A stretch of DNA of 64,000 bases from Bacillota bacterium (GCA_023402075.1 JAEXCS010000041.1:25484-89483); one strand, 5' to 3'; counted from the first letter of the stretch, positions 16,836 through 26,210 are shown. Translations and numbers: made by a program. Notes: generated by a model not told the origin, from the sequence alone.

Positions 16836-17521
16836 TGGAGTTGACCGCGTCGCCATTTTTCGGCGTGACGCTGAGCATTCTTGCCTACTGGGTGGGCATA
16901 TCCATTCAGAAAAAAGTGAACAAAGCCTATTGCAATGGGATGCTGATTGCCGTGGCGTTGGTAGTTGCGACCCTTTTGATATTTCACATACCTTATGAAA
17001 ATTACTATGTGGGCGGCAGTCTGATCAATCTCTTTTTGGGGCCTGCCACGGCTTGCCTGGGGGTTTCCATTTATACAAAGAAAGAACTTCTGAAAAAATA
17101 CTGGCTGCCGGTTTTGGCGGGGTGCACGGCGGGAGCAGTGACCTCAATTGTCTGTATCTACGGACTTTCCCACCTGTTCGGGCTGAACCGGGAAATGATG
17201 ATGTCCCTGCTGCCAAAGTCCGTCACCATGCCCATCGCTGCTGCGGTGGCGGAAGGGAACGGGGGCCTTGTTCCCGTGGCGGCAGCGGCGGTGGTGTTTA
17301 CCGGGATTCTGGGGAATCTGGTGGCGCCGCTGTTGATTCGCGTGTTCCGCGTGCGCAATCCTATGGCGGCGGGGCTGGGCATCGGTGCGTGCAGCCATGC
17401 CGTGGGCACCGCCAAGGCGCTGGAAATCGGCGAGACGGAAGGGGCCATGAGCGGCCTTGCCATCGGCCTTTGCGGGCTGATTACTTCTCTGCTGTCGCTG
17501 CTGTTCGCCCTGCTGCCCTGA
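16832..17521 (+). CDS. lrgB: CidB/LrgB family membrane protein
   Basis: A 229-residue membrane protein with about seven hydrophobic segments. LPKSVTMPIAAAVAEGNGG and the C-terminal GIGACSHAVGTAKALEIGETEGAMSG are the two conserved LrgB blocks. It works with LrgA, and the pair is linked to control of autolysis and, in other lineages, to glycolate or pyruvate transport. The start codon overlaps the lrgA stop (ATGATG), with AGGAGG upstream. A small hairpin (TCTGCCG...CGGCAGA, 17549-17572) separates it from malQ. Confidence 0.87.
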   Translation: MMELTASPFFGVTLSILAYWVGISIQKKVNKAYCNGMLIAVALVVATLLIFHIPYENYYVGGSLINLFLGPATACLGVSIYTKKELLKKYWLPVLAGCTAGAVTSIVCIYGLSHLFGLNREMMMSLLPKSVTMPIAAAVAEGNGGLVPVAAAAVVFTGILGNLVAPLLIRVFRVRNPMAAGLGIGACSHAVGTAKALEIGETEGAMSGLAIGLCGLITSLLSLLFALLP

Positions 17522-17598
17522 AGCAGCGTACTTAAAGCAGGATTTTATTCTGCCGTCACGGTTGGCGGCAGACTTGATGGGAAAGAGAGGAACGCTTT

Positions 17599-19074
17599 AT
17601 GGCCCAGCGTACCGCAGGGATTCTGCTGCCGGTTTTTTCCCTTCCCTCGCCCTACGGCGTGGGTTCGCTGGGTGAAAGCGCCCGGGAATTTGTGCGCTTT
17701 CTCCACAGCGCGGGCCAGACCTGGTGGCAGATTTTGCCCGTTGGCCCGGTGGGGAGCGGGGACTCTCCCTATCAAAGTGTCTCTGCCCACGCGGGAAATC
17801 CGGTGTTCATTGATTTGGAGTTGTTGGCGGGGGCGGGACTGCTGACGGCGGAGGAATTGGCATCCGCGGCCCCGGGCGATGGAAAAGCAGTGGACTATCC
17901 CGCAGTGGATGAAGATCGCCGCCGCTTACTGCGTCTGGCCTTCTCACGGGATGGGGCCGGACGGGAACGCCTGTCAGGGTTTTCCGCTTGTCATTCTTGG
18001 ATGGAGGACTACGCGGTCTATCAGTCCGTGAAGGACGCGCTGGGAGGCCTTCCTTGGTACGAGTGGCCGGAGGCGGGCCTGCGCCGCCACGAAGCGGCCG
18101 ACATTGCCCGCTGGCGGGAGATGCACCGGGAGGACTGCGACTATCAAATCTGGGTTCAGCAGGTGTTTTCGGAGCAGTGGAATGCTCTGAAATCCTTTGC
18201 CAACGGGCTGGATATTAAAATTCTTGGCGACCTGCCCATTTACGTGTCGCTGGACTCCGCCGACGTGTGGGCCGAGCGGGAGCAGTTTTTACTGGACGAA
18301 GAGGGCCGCCCCGCCGCTGTGGCGGGCGTTCCGCCGGACTATTTTTCTGCCCAAGGCCAGCTTTGGGGCAACCCGCTGTACGACTGGGCACGTATGCGCG
18401 CCGACGGTTTCGGCTGGTGGATTCGCCGGGCGGAGCGGGCTGGAGAGCTGTTTGACGCCATCCGAATCGACCACTTCCGGGCGCTGGCAAGCTATTGGGC
18501 TGTCCCTGCCGGAGCTGTCTCCGCCAAGGAGGGCCACTGGGAACCGGGGCCGGGAATGGCGCTGATGGGTGTTCTCACAAGCTGGTTTCCCGGGCTTCGG
18601 TTTGTGGCGGAGGATTTGGGAATGTTGACCCCGGATGTGGAAAATCTCTTGGAGGAATCGGGCCTTCCGGGGATGCGGGTGCTGGAATTTGCCTTTTCCG
18701 GCCCGGATAACCGCTACCTGCCCCACAATTGTGTCCCCGGCTGCGTCCTCTACACCGGAACCCACGACAACGCGCCCCTCGCCGGATGGGAGCCAAGTGA
18801 AGAAGAGCTATCCTATGCCAAGCGGTATTTGGGCGCGGATACCCGGGAGGACCTGCACCGCAGGCTTCTGCTGGCTGGGCAGACCAGTGTGGCGGACACA
18901 TTTATTGCCCAGATGCAGGACTATCTGGGAGATTCGGGCCGAGTCAATGTTCCCGGAACGGGGACGGGAAACTGGCGCTGGCGGCTTGCCCCCGGCGCGG
19001 CCTCCGACGACCTTGCGGACGAAATTCGCCAAATGACTGAGGATGCGGGCCGCTGCCCGCCCGGCTGCGGTTGA
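17599..19074 (+). CDS. malQ: 4-alpha-glucanotransferase (amylomaltase, GH77)
   Basis: A 491-residue cytoplasmic enzyme that transfers maltodextrin segments and releases glucose. The order of GH77 motifs is complete: WWQILPVGPVGSGDSPYQS near the N-terminus, IKILGDLPIYVSLDSADVW, the nucleophile loop DAIRIDHFRAL, the acid/base region VAEDLGMLTPDV, and GTHDNAPLAGW. Length is that of the family. The ribosome site is GAGAGG. It stands alone between lrgB and the TM1266 cluster, so its link to glycogen or maltodextrin use rests on family knowledge. Confidence 0.95.
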   Translation: MAQRTAGILLPVFSLPSPYGVGSLGESAREFVRFLHSAGQTWWQILPVGPVGSGDSPYQSVSAHAGNPVFIDLELLAGAGLLTAEELASAAPGDGKAVDYPAVDEDRRRLLRLAFSRDGAGRERLSGFSACHSWMEDYAVYQSVKDALGGLPWYEWPEAGLRRHEAADIARWREMHREDCDYQIWVQQVFSEQWNALKSFANGLDIKILGDLPIYVSLDSADVWAEREQFLLDEEGRPAAVAGVPPDYFSAQGQLWGNPLYDWARMRADGFGWWIRRAERAGELFDAIRIDHFRALASYWAVPAGAVSAKEGHWEPGPGMALMGVLTSWFPGLRFVAEDLGMLTPDVENLLEESGLPGMRVLEFAFSGPDNRYLPHNCVPGCVLYTGTHDNAPLAGWEPSEEELSYAKRYLGADTREDLHRRLLLAGQTSVADTFIAQMQDYLGDSGRVNVPGTGTGNWRWRLAPGAASDDLADEIRQMTEDAGRCPPGCG

Positions 19075-19451
19075 CGGGAAGAAAAAAGCATGGTATGCTG
19101 TGGCCGTGAACGGAAAGATACGCTCTGACCGTCCACCGGATAGAATGATTTTTTCATCTGGCGGCAAGGATATGTTCCAAGCCGGAAGACGGAGGAAAAC
19201 GCGCGCGGATTTCCGCGCGCCGTCGTCGTGTGTTCTCCCCTCCGTCTTTGGCGGAGGGGATTTTTTGTGTCTCGCCGTCCGGAGCGGGGACTTTGAAGAA
19301 GTGAGTCTTGCATGGGAACAATCAGGATATCCGTGCTTCATCGGCTTGTGGCGGAAACGAATTTTTAGCTTGGAAATGCTATTTGCCGGGGCTGAGAATC
19401 AGCGTCCGCCACCCGGCAGGGCCATTTGCAAATTGGAGAGGAGCTGGTTTT
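19075..19451. other. Intergenic gap after malQ with two hairpins
   Basis: The gap has a 9-bp inverted repeat GCGCGCGGA/TCCGCGCGC at 19201-19220 and the malQ terminator at 19237-19266. The remaining 185 bases lead to the next ribosome site. No promoter could be named with confidence and no coding region is convincing. Confidence 0.5.
19237..19266 (+). terminator. Intrinsic terminator downstream of malQ
   Basis: CCCCTCCG and CGGAGGGG form an 8-bp stem around a seven-base loop, followed by ATTTTTT. The T tract is on the plus strand only. Confidence 0.85.
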
Positions 19452-19718
19452 TTGGACAGCCGTGTGGCAGTCATTGCCATTCTGGTTCGGGATGCGGACT
19501 CTGTGGAGGCGCTGAACGGTCTGCTTCACGAATTCGGGAGGTATGTAGTGGGGCGCATGGGCGTACCCTATTCCAAACGGGGGGTAAATATTATCTCCGT
19601 GGCGGTGGATGCACCGCAGGCGGTTACGTCGGCCCTGACGGGAAAAATCGGAAGATTGAAGGGTGTCACCGTTAAAACCGTATACGCACCGGCGGAGGAG
19701 CCGGGAAATATTGAATAA
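19452..19718 (+). CDS. TM1266-type iron-only hydrogenase system regulator (ACT-like)
   Basis: An 88-residue protein. The start is a TTG (MDSRVAVIAILV) behind AGAGGAG; no ATG fits. HEFGRYVVGRMGVPYSKRGV and IISVAVDAPQ are typical of the TM1266 family, small ferredoxin/ACT-fold proteins found beside [FeFe]-hydrogenase maturation genes in many anaerobes and thought to sense a ligand or cofactor. No hyd gene is nearby. Instead it leads an ABC transporter cluster with 15 bases to the next gene, which suggests control of that transporter. Confidence 0.8.
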   Translation: MDSRVAVIAILVRDADSVEALNGLLHEFGRYVVGRMGVPYSKRGVNIISVAVDAPQAVTSALTGKIGRLKGVTVKTVYAPAEEPGNIE

Positions 19719-19733
19719 GAAGGAGCAAAACCA

Positions 19734-20756
19734 ATGAAACAAACAAAGCTTTTTGGGCTGCTGCTCTCCGTTGTGCTGGTGCTGGGGCTGGCGGCTTGCG
19801 GAGAAACAGGCGGAAACTCTGCCGGATCCTCGGGTGCGGCGTCTTCTCAGACGGCGGAGCCTGCTGCCTATTCCATTGCCGCGCTGAAGGGGCCCACCGC
19901 TATGGGGCTTGTGAAGCTGATGCGTGACGCAGAAGACGGCAAGGAGCTTGCAAACGACTATACTTTTTCTCTGGCCGCGTCTCCCGATGAGGTGTCACCA
20001 AAGCTGATTCAAGGCGAGCTGGACATGGCCTGCGTCCCGGCAAATCTGGCGTCTGTACTGTATCAAAAGACCGAGGGACAGATTGTGACCTTGGCGGTGA
20101 ACACGCTGGGCGTGCTGTATATTGTGGAAAAGGGCAACGCGGTGCAGTCCCTTGACGACCTCAAAGGGATGACTGTCGTGTCGGCGGGGAAGGGCGCAAG
20201 CCCAGAGCAGGCCCTGCGGTATCTGCTGGACAAAAACGGGGAAAGCCTTGACGGAGACGTGATTGTCGACTGGAAGTCCGAGCACAGCGAAAGCGTTGCC
20301 GCGCTGGCTTCCGGCGAAGCAACGGTGGCGCTGCTGCCCCAGCCCTTTGTCACCGTGGCGCAAAGCAAGGTGGAGGGGCTGCGCGTGGCGCTGGACCTGA
20401 ACAAGGAATGGGACGCATTGGCAGACGACGGCAGCAGCCTTGTCACCGGGGTGATTGTTGCCCGCAAGGACGTGGTGGAGGAAAACCCGGGCGCCGTGAA
20501 GGCGTTTTTAAAGGAATACGCCGCGTCTGTTGATTGGGTGAACGGAAATGTTCCCGAGGCAGCGGAGCTGATCGGGGCCTATGGCATCGTGGATGCGGCG
20601 GTGGCGGAAAAGGCGCTGCCCGCCTGCAACATTGTGTGCATCACCGGCGGCGAAATGAAGGAGAAGCTGTCGGGCTATCTTGCCGCGCTGATGGAGCAGA
20701 ACCCCCAGTCCGTGGGCGGGGCACTGCCGGAAGATGCGTTTTATTTCGGCGCGTAA
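19734..20756 (+). CDS. ABC transporter substrate-binding lipoprotein, NMT1/THI5-like (NitT/TauT class)
   Basis: A 340-residue lipoprotein with lipobox VLGLAACG (Cys near residue 22), followed by a Ser/Ala-rich linker. The GPTAMGLVKLM start of the mature domain, GELDMACVPANLA and LDDLKGMTVVSAGKGASPEQALRYLL resemble the NMT1/THI5 and sulfonate-binding families. The substrate cannot be read from the sequence; thiamine precursors, sulfonates and similar small ligands are possible. The permease gene overlaps its end by 23 bases. Confidence 0.82.
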   Translation: MKQTKLFGLLLSVVLVLGLAACGETGGNSAGSSGAASSQTAEPAAYSIAALKGPTAMGLVKLMRDAEDGKELANDYTFSLAASPDEVSPKLIQGELDMACVPANLASVLYQKTEGQIVTLAVNTLGVLYIVEKGNAVQSLDDLKGMTVVSAGKGASPEQALRYLLDKNGESLDGDVIVDWKSEHSESVAALASGEATVALLPQPFVTVAQSKVEGLRVALDLNKEWDALADDGSSLVTGVIVARKDVVEENPGAVKAFLKEYAASVDWVNGNVPEAAELIGAYGIVDAAVAEKALPACNIVCITGGEMKEKLSGYLAALMEQNPQSVGGALPEDAFYFGA

Positions 20757-21558
20757 ACGGGTTGTGAAAACCGTTGCTCCTCTCCCGGGAAGCGGAAAAA
20801 AATCCGTCCGCTCCCAGGGGAGGGGCGGGCGGGTATGGGCGGTGATTTTCTGGCTGGCGGTGTGGCAGGCGGGCGCTATGGCGCTGGGACAGCGGCTGCT
20901 GCTGCCATCCCCAGCGGAGGTGCTGGTCTGCCTTGGTCAATTGCTCGTTACCGGTGGCTTCTGGCGCTCCGTTGGCTGGTCCTCCGCCCGGATTCTGGGT
21001 GGATTTGTTCTGGCCTGCGGGCTGGGAACGCTTCTGGCGGGGGTGTCCGCCCGGATTGGCTTCGTGCGGGTTCTGCTGTGGCCATTTGTGGCGGCGGTGA
21101 AAGCGGTGCCGGTGGTGTCCTTCATCATTCTGGCGCTGGTGTGGCTTCCCTCCCGGCAGCTATCTCTGTTTATCTCCGCGCTGATGGTGTTTCCCACGGT
21201 ATATTTAAATGTGTTGGAGGGCGTGGACCGCACGGACACGGCGCTTCTTGAAATGGCGCGGGTGTTTCGCGTTCCTGTATCCCAGCGGCTGCGGGATATT
21301 TACCTCCCGCAGGTTTTGCCGTGGTTTCGCTCTGCCTGCGCGCTGGGGCTGGGACTTTGCTGGAAGTCCGGCGTGGCGGCGGAGGTGATCGGGCTTCCCG
21401 CCGGGTCGGTGGGAGAGGAGCTTTATCATGCAAAAGTCTATTTTGAAACGCCGGAGCTGTTTGCATGGACCGCTGTGATTGTGGCCCTCTCCATGCTGGT
21501 TGAACAGATGGTGCTTCGACTTTTGGATAGGCTTGACAGAAAGGCGGTGAGGGGATGA
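20734..21558 (+). CDS. ABC transporter permease, NitT/TauT (SsuC/TauC) class
   Basis: A 274-residue membrane subunit. A basic N-terminus of about 30 residues precedes some six hydrophobic segments. VKAVPVVSFIILALVWLPS is the family block before the middle helices, and the coupling loop reads MARVFRVPVSQRLRDIYLPQVLP. It starts inside the end of the binding-protein gene and overlaps the ATPase gene by four bases, so all three subunits are probably translated together. Confidence 0.85.
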   Translation: MRFISARKRVVKTVAPLPGSGKKSVRSQGRGGRVWAVIFWLAVWQAGAMALGQRLLLPSPAEVLVCLGQLLVTGGFWRSVGWSSARILGGFVLACGLGTLLAGVSARIGFVRVLLWPFVAAVKAVPVVSFIILALVWLPSRQLSLFISALMVFPTVYLNVLEGVDRTDTALLEMARVFRVPVSQRLRDIYLPQVLPWFRSACALGLGLCWKSGVAAEVIGLPAGSVGEELYHAKVYFETPELFAWTAVIVALSMLVEQMVLRLLDRLDRKAVRG

Positions 21559-22178
21559 CGGTGGAAATTCAAAACGTTTCCAAGTCCTACGGCGGCGTGC
21601 AGATACTGGGGAATATAAGCCTGTCGCTGGAAACCGGCATCACCTGCCTGTCGGCTCCCTCGGGTGCTGGGAAGACCACGCTGGTGCGGATTCTCCTTGG
21701 GCTGGAGTCGCCTGACACTGGCTTTGTCACGGGGCTTGAGACGGCACGCATTGCCGCCGTGTTTCAGGAGGACCGCCTGCTGGACCGGCTGGACGCGGCG
21801 GGAAATCTTCGCTTTGTTCTGGGCAAGGACTATGATGAAAAGCAGGCGGCGGCGCTGCTGGAGGAACTGGGGCTGAAAGACACGGGCGGTAAAGCTGCCG
21901 GGGAATATTCCGGCGGCATGAAGCGCCGGCTGGCGCTGGCCCGTGCCCTGAGCGTCCCTTTTGACTTTCTGGCGCTGGACGAACCCTTTACCGGGCTGGA
22001 CGGCGAAAACCGCAAGCGCGCCATTGAGTGTATCCGCCGCCGGACGGCGGGGAAGACGGTGCTGGTGGTGACGCACGACCCCGAGGATGCAGCGGGGCTG
22101 GACGCAAAAACATTGAAGCTGGAGCAATCCGGCGGAGACAATTGCCGCCTGACGGGGGAGAGAACCCCTGCGCCATAA
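21555..22178 (+). CDS. ABC transporter ATP-binding protein, NitT/TauT class
   Basis: A short (207-residue) ATPase. Walker A is APSGAGKTTL, the Q-loop is AAVFQEDRLLD, the signature is YSGGMKRRLALARAL, Walker B is FLALDEPFTGLD, and the switch is VVTHDPEDA. It lacks the extra C-terminal segment of longer SsuB/TauB proteins. It is the last gene of the TM1266-led operon, which ends at the terminator at 22197-22233. Confidence 0.88.
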   Translation: MTVEIQNVSKSYGGVQILGNISLSLETGITCLSAPSGAGKTTLVRILLGLESPDTGFVTGLETARIAAVFQEDRLLDRLDAAGNLRFVLGKDYDEKQAAALLEELGLKDTGGKAAGEYSGGMKRRLALARALSVPFDFLALDEPFTGLDGENRKRAIECIRRRTAGKTVLVVTHDPEDAAGLDAKTLKLEQSGGDNCRLTGERTPAP

Positions 22179-22196
22179 CTGGGAAGCCTACATAGG

Positions 22197-22233
22197 AAAA
22201 GCCGCCCCGCCGTTGATCGGCGGGGCGGCTTTT
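22197..22233. terminator. Bidirectional terminator between the ABC operon and argF
   Basis: A perfect 16-bp inverted repeat (AAAAGCCGCCCCGCCG, loop TTGAT, complement) gives T4 on each strand. It lies between two converging operons. Confidence 0.9.
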
Positions 22234-22243
22234 ATAGTTACCT

Positions 22244-23227
22244 TTATTTCATCAGGAGGTACATGACCGCCTTGATGGTGTGGAGACGGTTTTCCGCCTC
22301 GTCAAAGACAATGGACTGGGGGGATTCAAACACGTCGTCGGTGACCTCAATGGCTTCCCGCCCGAACTTTTCGCCGATCTCCTTGCCAATCTTGGTCTTG
22401 TGGTCGTGATAAGCGGGCAGGCAGTGCATGAATTTGCACTGGGGGCCTGCATTGTCCATCAGGGCTTGATTGACCTGATAATTTTCCAGCTCCGAAATGC
22501 GCTGGGCCCATTTGGCTTCCGGTTCGCCCATGGATACCCACACGTCGGTGTAAATCACGTCCGCGCCCTTGGTGGCCTTCATGGGGTCAGATTCCACCTC
22601 AATCACCGCGCCGGTTTCGGCGGCAATCTCCTGCGCCTTTTCCAGAAGCCACGCTTCGGGCAGATAATCGTCCCGGGCGCAGAGTACCAGATGCATCCCC
22701 ATTTTTGCGCAGCCAATCAGCATGGAATTGCCCATGTTATAGCCCGCGTCGCCGATGTACACCAGCTTCACCTTTTTCAGGTCCCCGAAATGCTCCTGAA
22801 TGGTCAGAAAGTCCGCCAAAATTTGGGTGGGGTGAGCTTCGTTGGTCAATCCGTTGAATACGGGAACCCCGGCGTGCTTTGCCAGCTCCTCCACCAGCTC
22901 CTGCCCGAAACCACGGTATTCAATGCCGTCGTACATCCGGCCCAGAACTCGTGCCGTGTCGGCAATGGACTCCTTGGCACCAATCTGGGACCCGGAGGGG
23001 TCCAAATAGGTGGTGCCCATGCCTAAATCCCGGGCTGCAACCTCAAAGGCACAGCGGGTACGGGTGGAGGTCTTCTCAAAAATCAGAGCAACGTTCTTCC
23101 CCTCCAGATAGCGGTGGGGAGTCCCGGCCTTCTTCTTTGCTTTTAAGTCGGCGGCAGTGTCCAAAAACTCCTGAATTTCAGCAGGCGTAAAGTCCAGCAG
23201 CTTTAAAAAATGAGTGTGTCCTTTCAC
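22244..23227 (-). CDS. argF: Ornithine carbamoyltransferase
   Basis: A 327-residue enzyme that makes citrulline from ornithine and carbamoyl phosphate. [16 protein letters not shown] carries the carbamoyl-phosphate STRTR loop, [12 protein letters not shown] the HPTQ motif, and [10 protein letters not shown] the catalytic HCLP. VWVSMGE is the ornithine-binding SMG loop. This anabolic or catabolic question is answered by context: it is third in argG-argH-argF, a biosynthetic order. It follows argH by 18 bases. Confidence 0.95.
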   Translation of the reverse strand: MKGHTHFLKLLDFTPAEIQEFLDTAADLKAKKKAGTPHRYLEGKNVALIFEKTSTRTRCAFEVAARDLGMGTTYLDPSGSQIGAKESIADTARVLGRMYDGIEYRGFGQELVEELAKHAGVPVFNGLTNEAHPTQILADFLTIQEHFGDLKKVKLVYIGDAGYNMGNSMLIGCAKMGMHLVLCARDDYLPEAWLLEKAQEIAAETGAVIEVESDPMKATKGADVIYTDVWVSMGEPEAKWAQRISELENYQVNQALMDNAGPQCKFMHCLPAYHDHKTKIGKEIGEKFGREAIEVTDDVFESPQSIVFDEAENRLHTIKAVMYLLMK

Positions 23228-23245
23228 GGTTCATCTTCCTTTCTT

Positions 23246-24646
23246 TCATTGCGGTGCGGCGCTAGTGACGGCGTGGGCCTTTACAAAAGCCTCCACTGCC
23301 TGTATTTGCCGGGTGGTTTCTTCCGGGGCAGGCCCGCCGTAGCAGGACCGCCGGGACATACAGTTTTCAAGCTTTAGCGCGTCGTACACGTCCTCACCGA
23401 AGAGAGAAGAAATGGCCTTCAGCTCCTTCAGTGTCAGCTCCTCTAGAGTAATGCCTTTTTCGGTGCACTGGGACACAAGCTTACCTGTGACGGTGTACGC
23501 GTCCCGGAAGGGCATTCCCTTTTTGGTGAGATAGTCGGCGCAGTCTGTGGCGTTGATGAAGCCCCGGCCTGCCGCCGCCCGCATATTGTCCGGGTGGACG
23601 GTCATGGTGTCCAGCATGGCGGCAAATACCGGAAGGCACAGCTCTACCGTGTCTATGGCGTCAAACACCGGCTCCTTATCCTCCTGCATATCCTTGTTAT
23701 AAGCCAGAGGCAGGCCCTTCATGGCGGTGAGCAGACCCATCAAATTGCCGTACACCCGCCCGGTTTTTCCCCGGACAAGCTCTGCCACATCGGGATTTTT
23801 TTTCTGGGGCATAATGCTGGAGCCGGTGGAATACGCGTCGTCCAGCTCAATGAACTTAAATTCCCAGCTGCACCAGAGGATGACCTCCTCGGAAAAGCGG
23901 GAGAGGTGCATCATCAAAACGGACAGGGCGGAGAGAAGCTCCAGCGCATAATCCCTGTCGGAAACGCCGTCTAAGGAGTTGCCCATCGGCGCGTCAAAGT
24001 CCAGCGCTTTGGCGGTTTGCCAGCGGTCGATGGGATAGGTGGTGCCCGCCAGAGCGCCGGAGCCTAAGGGACACTCGTTCAGGCGCTTGTTGCAATCCTC
24101 CAGCCTTGTTACGTCCCGGGAGAGCATTGCTGCATAGGCCAGCAGATGATGGGCAAAGCTGATGGGCTGCGCCCGCTGCAAATGGGTGTATCCGGGCATC
24201 ACCGTGGTTTGGTGCTGTTTGGCCTGCCGCGCCAGCACCGACTGCAAATTCAGAAGCTGGTGGATGATGACGGGAATCTCGTGCCGGACGTACATCCGAA
24301 AGTCCAGCGCCACCTGATCGTTGCGGCTGCGGGCGGTGTGAAGACGCTTTCCCGCGTCGCCGATGCGGGCGGTGAGCAAAGCCTCCACATTCATATGGAT
24401 GTCTTCATTGTCGGGGGTAAACGTTACCGTTCCTGCCTCGATATCCGCAAGAATACCATTCAGGCCCTCCGCGATGGCGGCCGCATCCTCGGAAGAAATT
24501 ACGCCGCAGCCTGCCAGCATTTCCGCGTGGGCAAGGCTTCCGGCGATGTCCTCCCGGTAAAGCCGCTGGTCGAAGTGGATGGAGGCGTTAAAATCGTTGA
24601 CCAGCATGTTCGTTTCTTTCCCGAACCGTCCGGACCAGAGTTTCAT
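23246..24646 (-). CDS. argH: Argininosuccinate lyase
   Basis: A 466-residue enzyme that splits argininosuccinate to arginine and fumarate. The fumarase-superfamily signature GSSIMPQKKNPD is intact, with TARSRNDQVALDFRMY and GYTHLQRAQPISFAHH near the first half. Length is standard. It has a good ribosome site (AAGGAGAAACCTCT) 5' of its ATG and lies 169 bases after argG; that gap holds strong hairpins. Confidence 0.95.
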   Translation of the reverse strand: MKLWSGRFGKETNMLVNDFNASIHFDQRLYREDIAGSLAHAEMLAGCGVISSEDAAAIAEGLNGILADIEAGTVTFTPDNEDIHMNVEALLTARIGDAGKRLHTARSRNDQVALDFRMYVRHEIPVIIHQLLNLQSVLARQAKQHQTTVMPGYTHLQRAQPISFAHHLLAYAAMLSRDVTRLEDCNKRLNECPLGSGALAGTTYPIDRWQTAKALDFDAPMGNSLDGVSDRDYALELLSALSVLMMHLSRFSEEVILWCSWEFKFIELDDAYSTGSSIMPQKKNPDVAELVRGKTGRVYGNLMGLLTAMKGLPLAYNKDMQEDKEPVFDAIDTVELCLPVFAAMLDTMTVHPDNMRAAAGRGFINATDCADYLTKKGMPFRDAYTVTGKLVSQCTEKGITLEELTLKELKAISSLFGEDVYDALKLENCMSRRSCYGGPAPEETTRQIQAVEAFVKAHAVTSAAPQ

Positions 24647-24710
24647 AGAGGTTTCTCCTTAATAGAAATCGGGGGGAGGAACAGCTCCCGCCCGATTTCC
24701 GTAATTTAAG

Positions 24711-24782
24711 AGGGGTCCGCCGGGCCGGGGGACCGTCCCGGTTGGTCCCGGCGGATTATTATCTTTGCCGGGGCCGGCAAAA
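24711..24782. repeat. Two hairpins in the argG-argH gap
   Basis: TCCGCCGGG (24716-24724) pairs with CCCGGCGGA (24747-24755) around a further GC-rich inner stem. TTTGCCGG/CCGGCAAA (24764-24781) is a perfect 8-bp palindrome with a two-base loop. Neither has a T tract on the argH-sense strand, so mRNA processing or stabilisation is more likely than full termination. Confidence 0.55.
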
Positions 24783-24815
24783 ATAAACAAAGAAATAATC
24801 GGCGGGGCGCGCAGT

Positions 24816-26039
24816 TTACAGCTTGTTCCGCTCCCGCAGCGCCTGCACTGTGTCCGGCAGGCCCCAGAGGTTAATGAAGCCTGTGGCGTCGTTCTGGTTA
24901 TAGTCGCTCTCCTCAAAGGTCACCAGATTTTCGGAATACAGGCTGTGGGGAGAGGTGATTCCGGCATTGATGATGTTGCCCTTGTAAAGCTTCAGCTTCA
25001 CCTCACCGGTGACGTATTCCTGCGTCTTATCGGCAAAGGCGCTGAGAGCTTCCCGCAGGGGGCTGAACCATTTGCCGTTGTATACCAAATCCGCGAAATC
25101 AACCGCCAGCTTCGTTTTCATGTGGGCGGTGTCCTTATCCACGGTGATGGTTTCAAGCGCCGCATGGGCGTGATAGAGAATCGCGCCGCCGGGGGTTTCA
25201 TACACACCGCGGTCCTTCATGCCCACCAGACGGTTTTCCACGATGTCCAAAAGACCAATGCCGTTTTTGCCGCCCAGATCGTTGCACTTGCGCACAATGT
25301 CGCTGCCCTTCATCTTCACACCGTCCACAGAGACGGGCACGCCCTTTTCAAACCCGATGGTCAGATAGGTGGGTGCGTCCGGGGCCGACAGGGGGCTGAC
25401 GCTCATCTCCAAAAAGCCCGGCTCGTCGTACTTCGGCTCGCTGGCGGGGTCCTCCAGATCCAGACCCTCGTGGCTCAGGTGCCAAAGGTTTTTATCCTTG
25501 GAGTAATTGGTTTCGCGGCTGATTTTCAAGGGGACGTTGTGAGCCTCGGCATAGTCGATTTCCTCGTCCCGGCCCTTGATGTCCCACTCACGCCAAGGGG
25601 CGATAATGGGCATTTCGGGCGCAAAGCGCTTGATAGCCAACTCAAAACGAACCTGATCGTTGCCCTTGCCGGTGCAGCCGTGGCAAATGGCGTCCGCCTG
25701 CTCCTTTTCCGCAATTTCCACCAGCCGCTTTGCGATGATGGGACGGGCAAAGGCGGTGCCCAGCAAATACTGCTCGTAATTGGCCCCCATTTTCATGGAC
25801 GGGAAAATCACCTCATCCACCATCACGTCGGTCAAGTCCTCAATGTACAGCTTGGAAGCTCCGGTCTTTTTCGCCTTTTCCTCAAGGCCGTCCAGCTCGC
25901 TGCCCTGCCCCACATCGGCAGAGACGGCAATAATCTCGGCCCCGTTGTAATTTTCCTTCAGCCAGGGGATGATAATCGATGTGTCCAGACCGCCGGAATA
26001 GGCCAGCACTATTTTTTTGATGCTCTGTTTATCTTTCAT
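24816..26039 (-). CDS. argG: Argininosuccinate synthase
   Basis: A 407-residue ATP-dependent ligase joining citrulline and aspartate. The N-terminal PP-loop [29 protein letters not shown] and [19 protein letters not shown] are the family blocks. It is the first gene of the arginine operon; its promoter overlaps an ARG box. Ribosome site GGAGGGG precedes the ATG at 26039. Confidence 0.96.
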   Translation of the reverse strand: MKDKQSIKKIVLAYSGGLDTSIIIPWLKENYNGAEIIAVSADVGQGSELDGLEEKAKKTGASKLYIEDLTDVMVDEVIFPSMKMGANYEQYLLGTAFARPIIAKRLVEIAEKEQADAICHGCTGKGNDQVRFELAIKRFAPEMPIIAPWREWDIKGRDEEIDYAEAHNVPLKISRETNYSKDKNLWHLSHEGLDLEDPASEPKYDEPGFLEMSVSPLSAPDAPTYLTIGFEKGVPVSVDGVKMKGSDIVRKCNDLGGKNGIGLLDIVENRLVGMKDRGVYETPGGAILYHAHAALETITVDKDTAHMKTKLAVDFADLVYNGKWFSPLREALSAFADKTQEYVTGEVKLKLYKGNIINAGITSPHSLYSENLVTFEESDYNQNDATGFINLWGLPDTVQALRERNKL

Positions 26040-26083
26040 GACGGAAACCCCTCCATGTATAATGTGAATCGCTTGATGGATTT

Positions 26084-26113
26084 ATTATACGACAACGAGG
26101 AATATTTATTCAA
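26084..26113 (-). promoter_or_regulatory. argG promoter with overlapping ARG box
   Basis: On the minus strand TTGAAT (26108-26113) and TATAAT (26084-26089) are 18 bp apart. The -35 is embedded in TTGAATAAATATTCC (26099-26113), one mismatch from the ArgR consensus TGAATNNNNATTCA. Arginine-dependent repression by ArgR is the expected control. Confidence 0.75.
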
Positions 26114-26185
26114 TTGGTACTCTGCACAAAATTCGCGTGCAATTTGCAGCTAAAACTAATAATTTTTCGTAAAATGCAGGTATTT

Positions 26186-26210
26186 ATGAATATTAAAATA
26201 AAATATTCAT
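26186..26210. promoter_or_regulatory. Second, extended ARG-like dyad
   Basis: ATGAATATT and its mirror AATATTCAT flank a 7-bp AT-rich centre, giving two ArgR-type half sites about 75 bp upstream of the first ARG box. Paired upstream and promoter sites are common for hexameric ArgR. The whole 26114-26240 stretch is very AT-rich with no gene. Confidence 0.5.

Noticed and set aside
16185..16856. Minus-strand extension of the phospholipase-like frame by 224 codons
   Set aside because: It is antisense to lrgA, low in family likeness, and lies upstream of a good GGAGG-TTG start at 16184.
23246..24646. argH as a fumarase or adenylosuccinate lyase
   Set aside because: The superfamily loop is shared, but the GSSIMPQKKNPD form, the TARSRNDQVALD block and the arg operon context fit argininosuccinate lyase; purB is found separately.
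24765..26153. Plus-strand frame of 462 codons opposite argG
   Set aside because: The minus strand encodes a complete argininosuccinate synthase; the plus frame is a codon-bias shadow with no family likeness or ribosome site.
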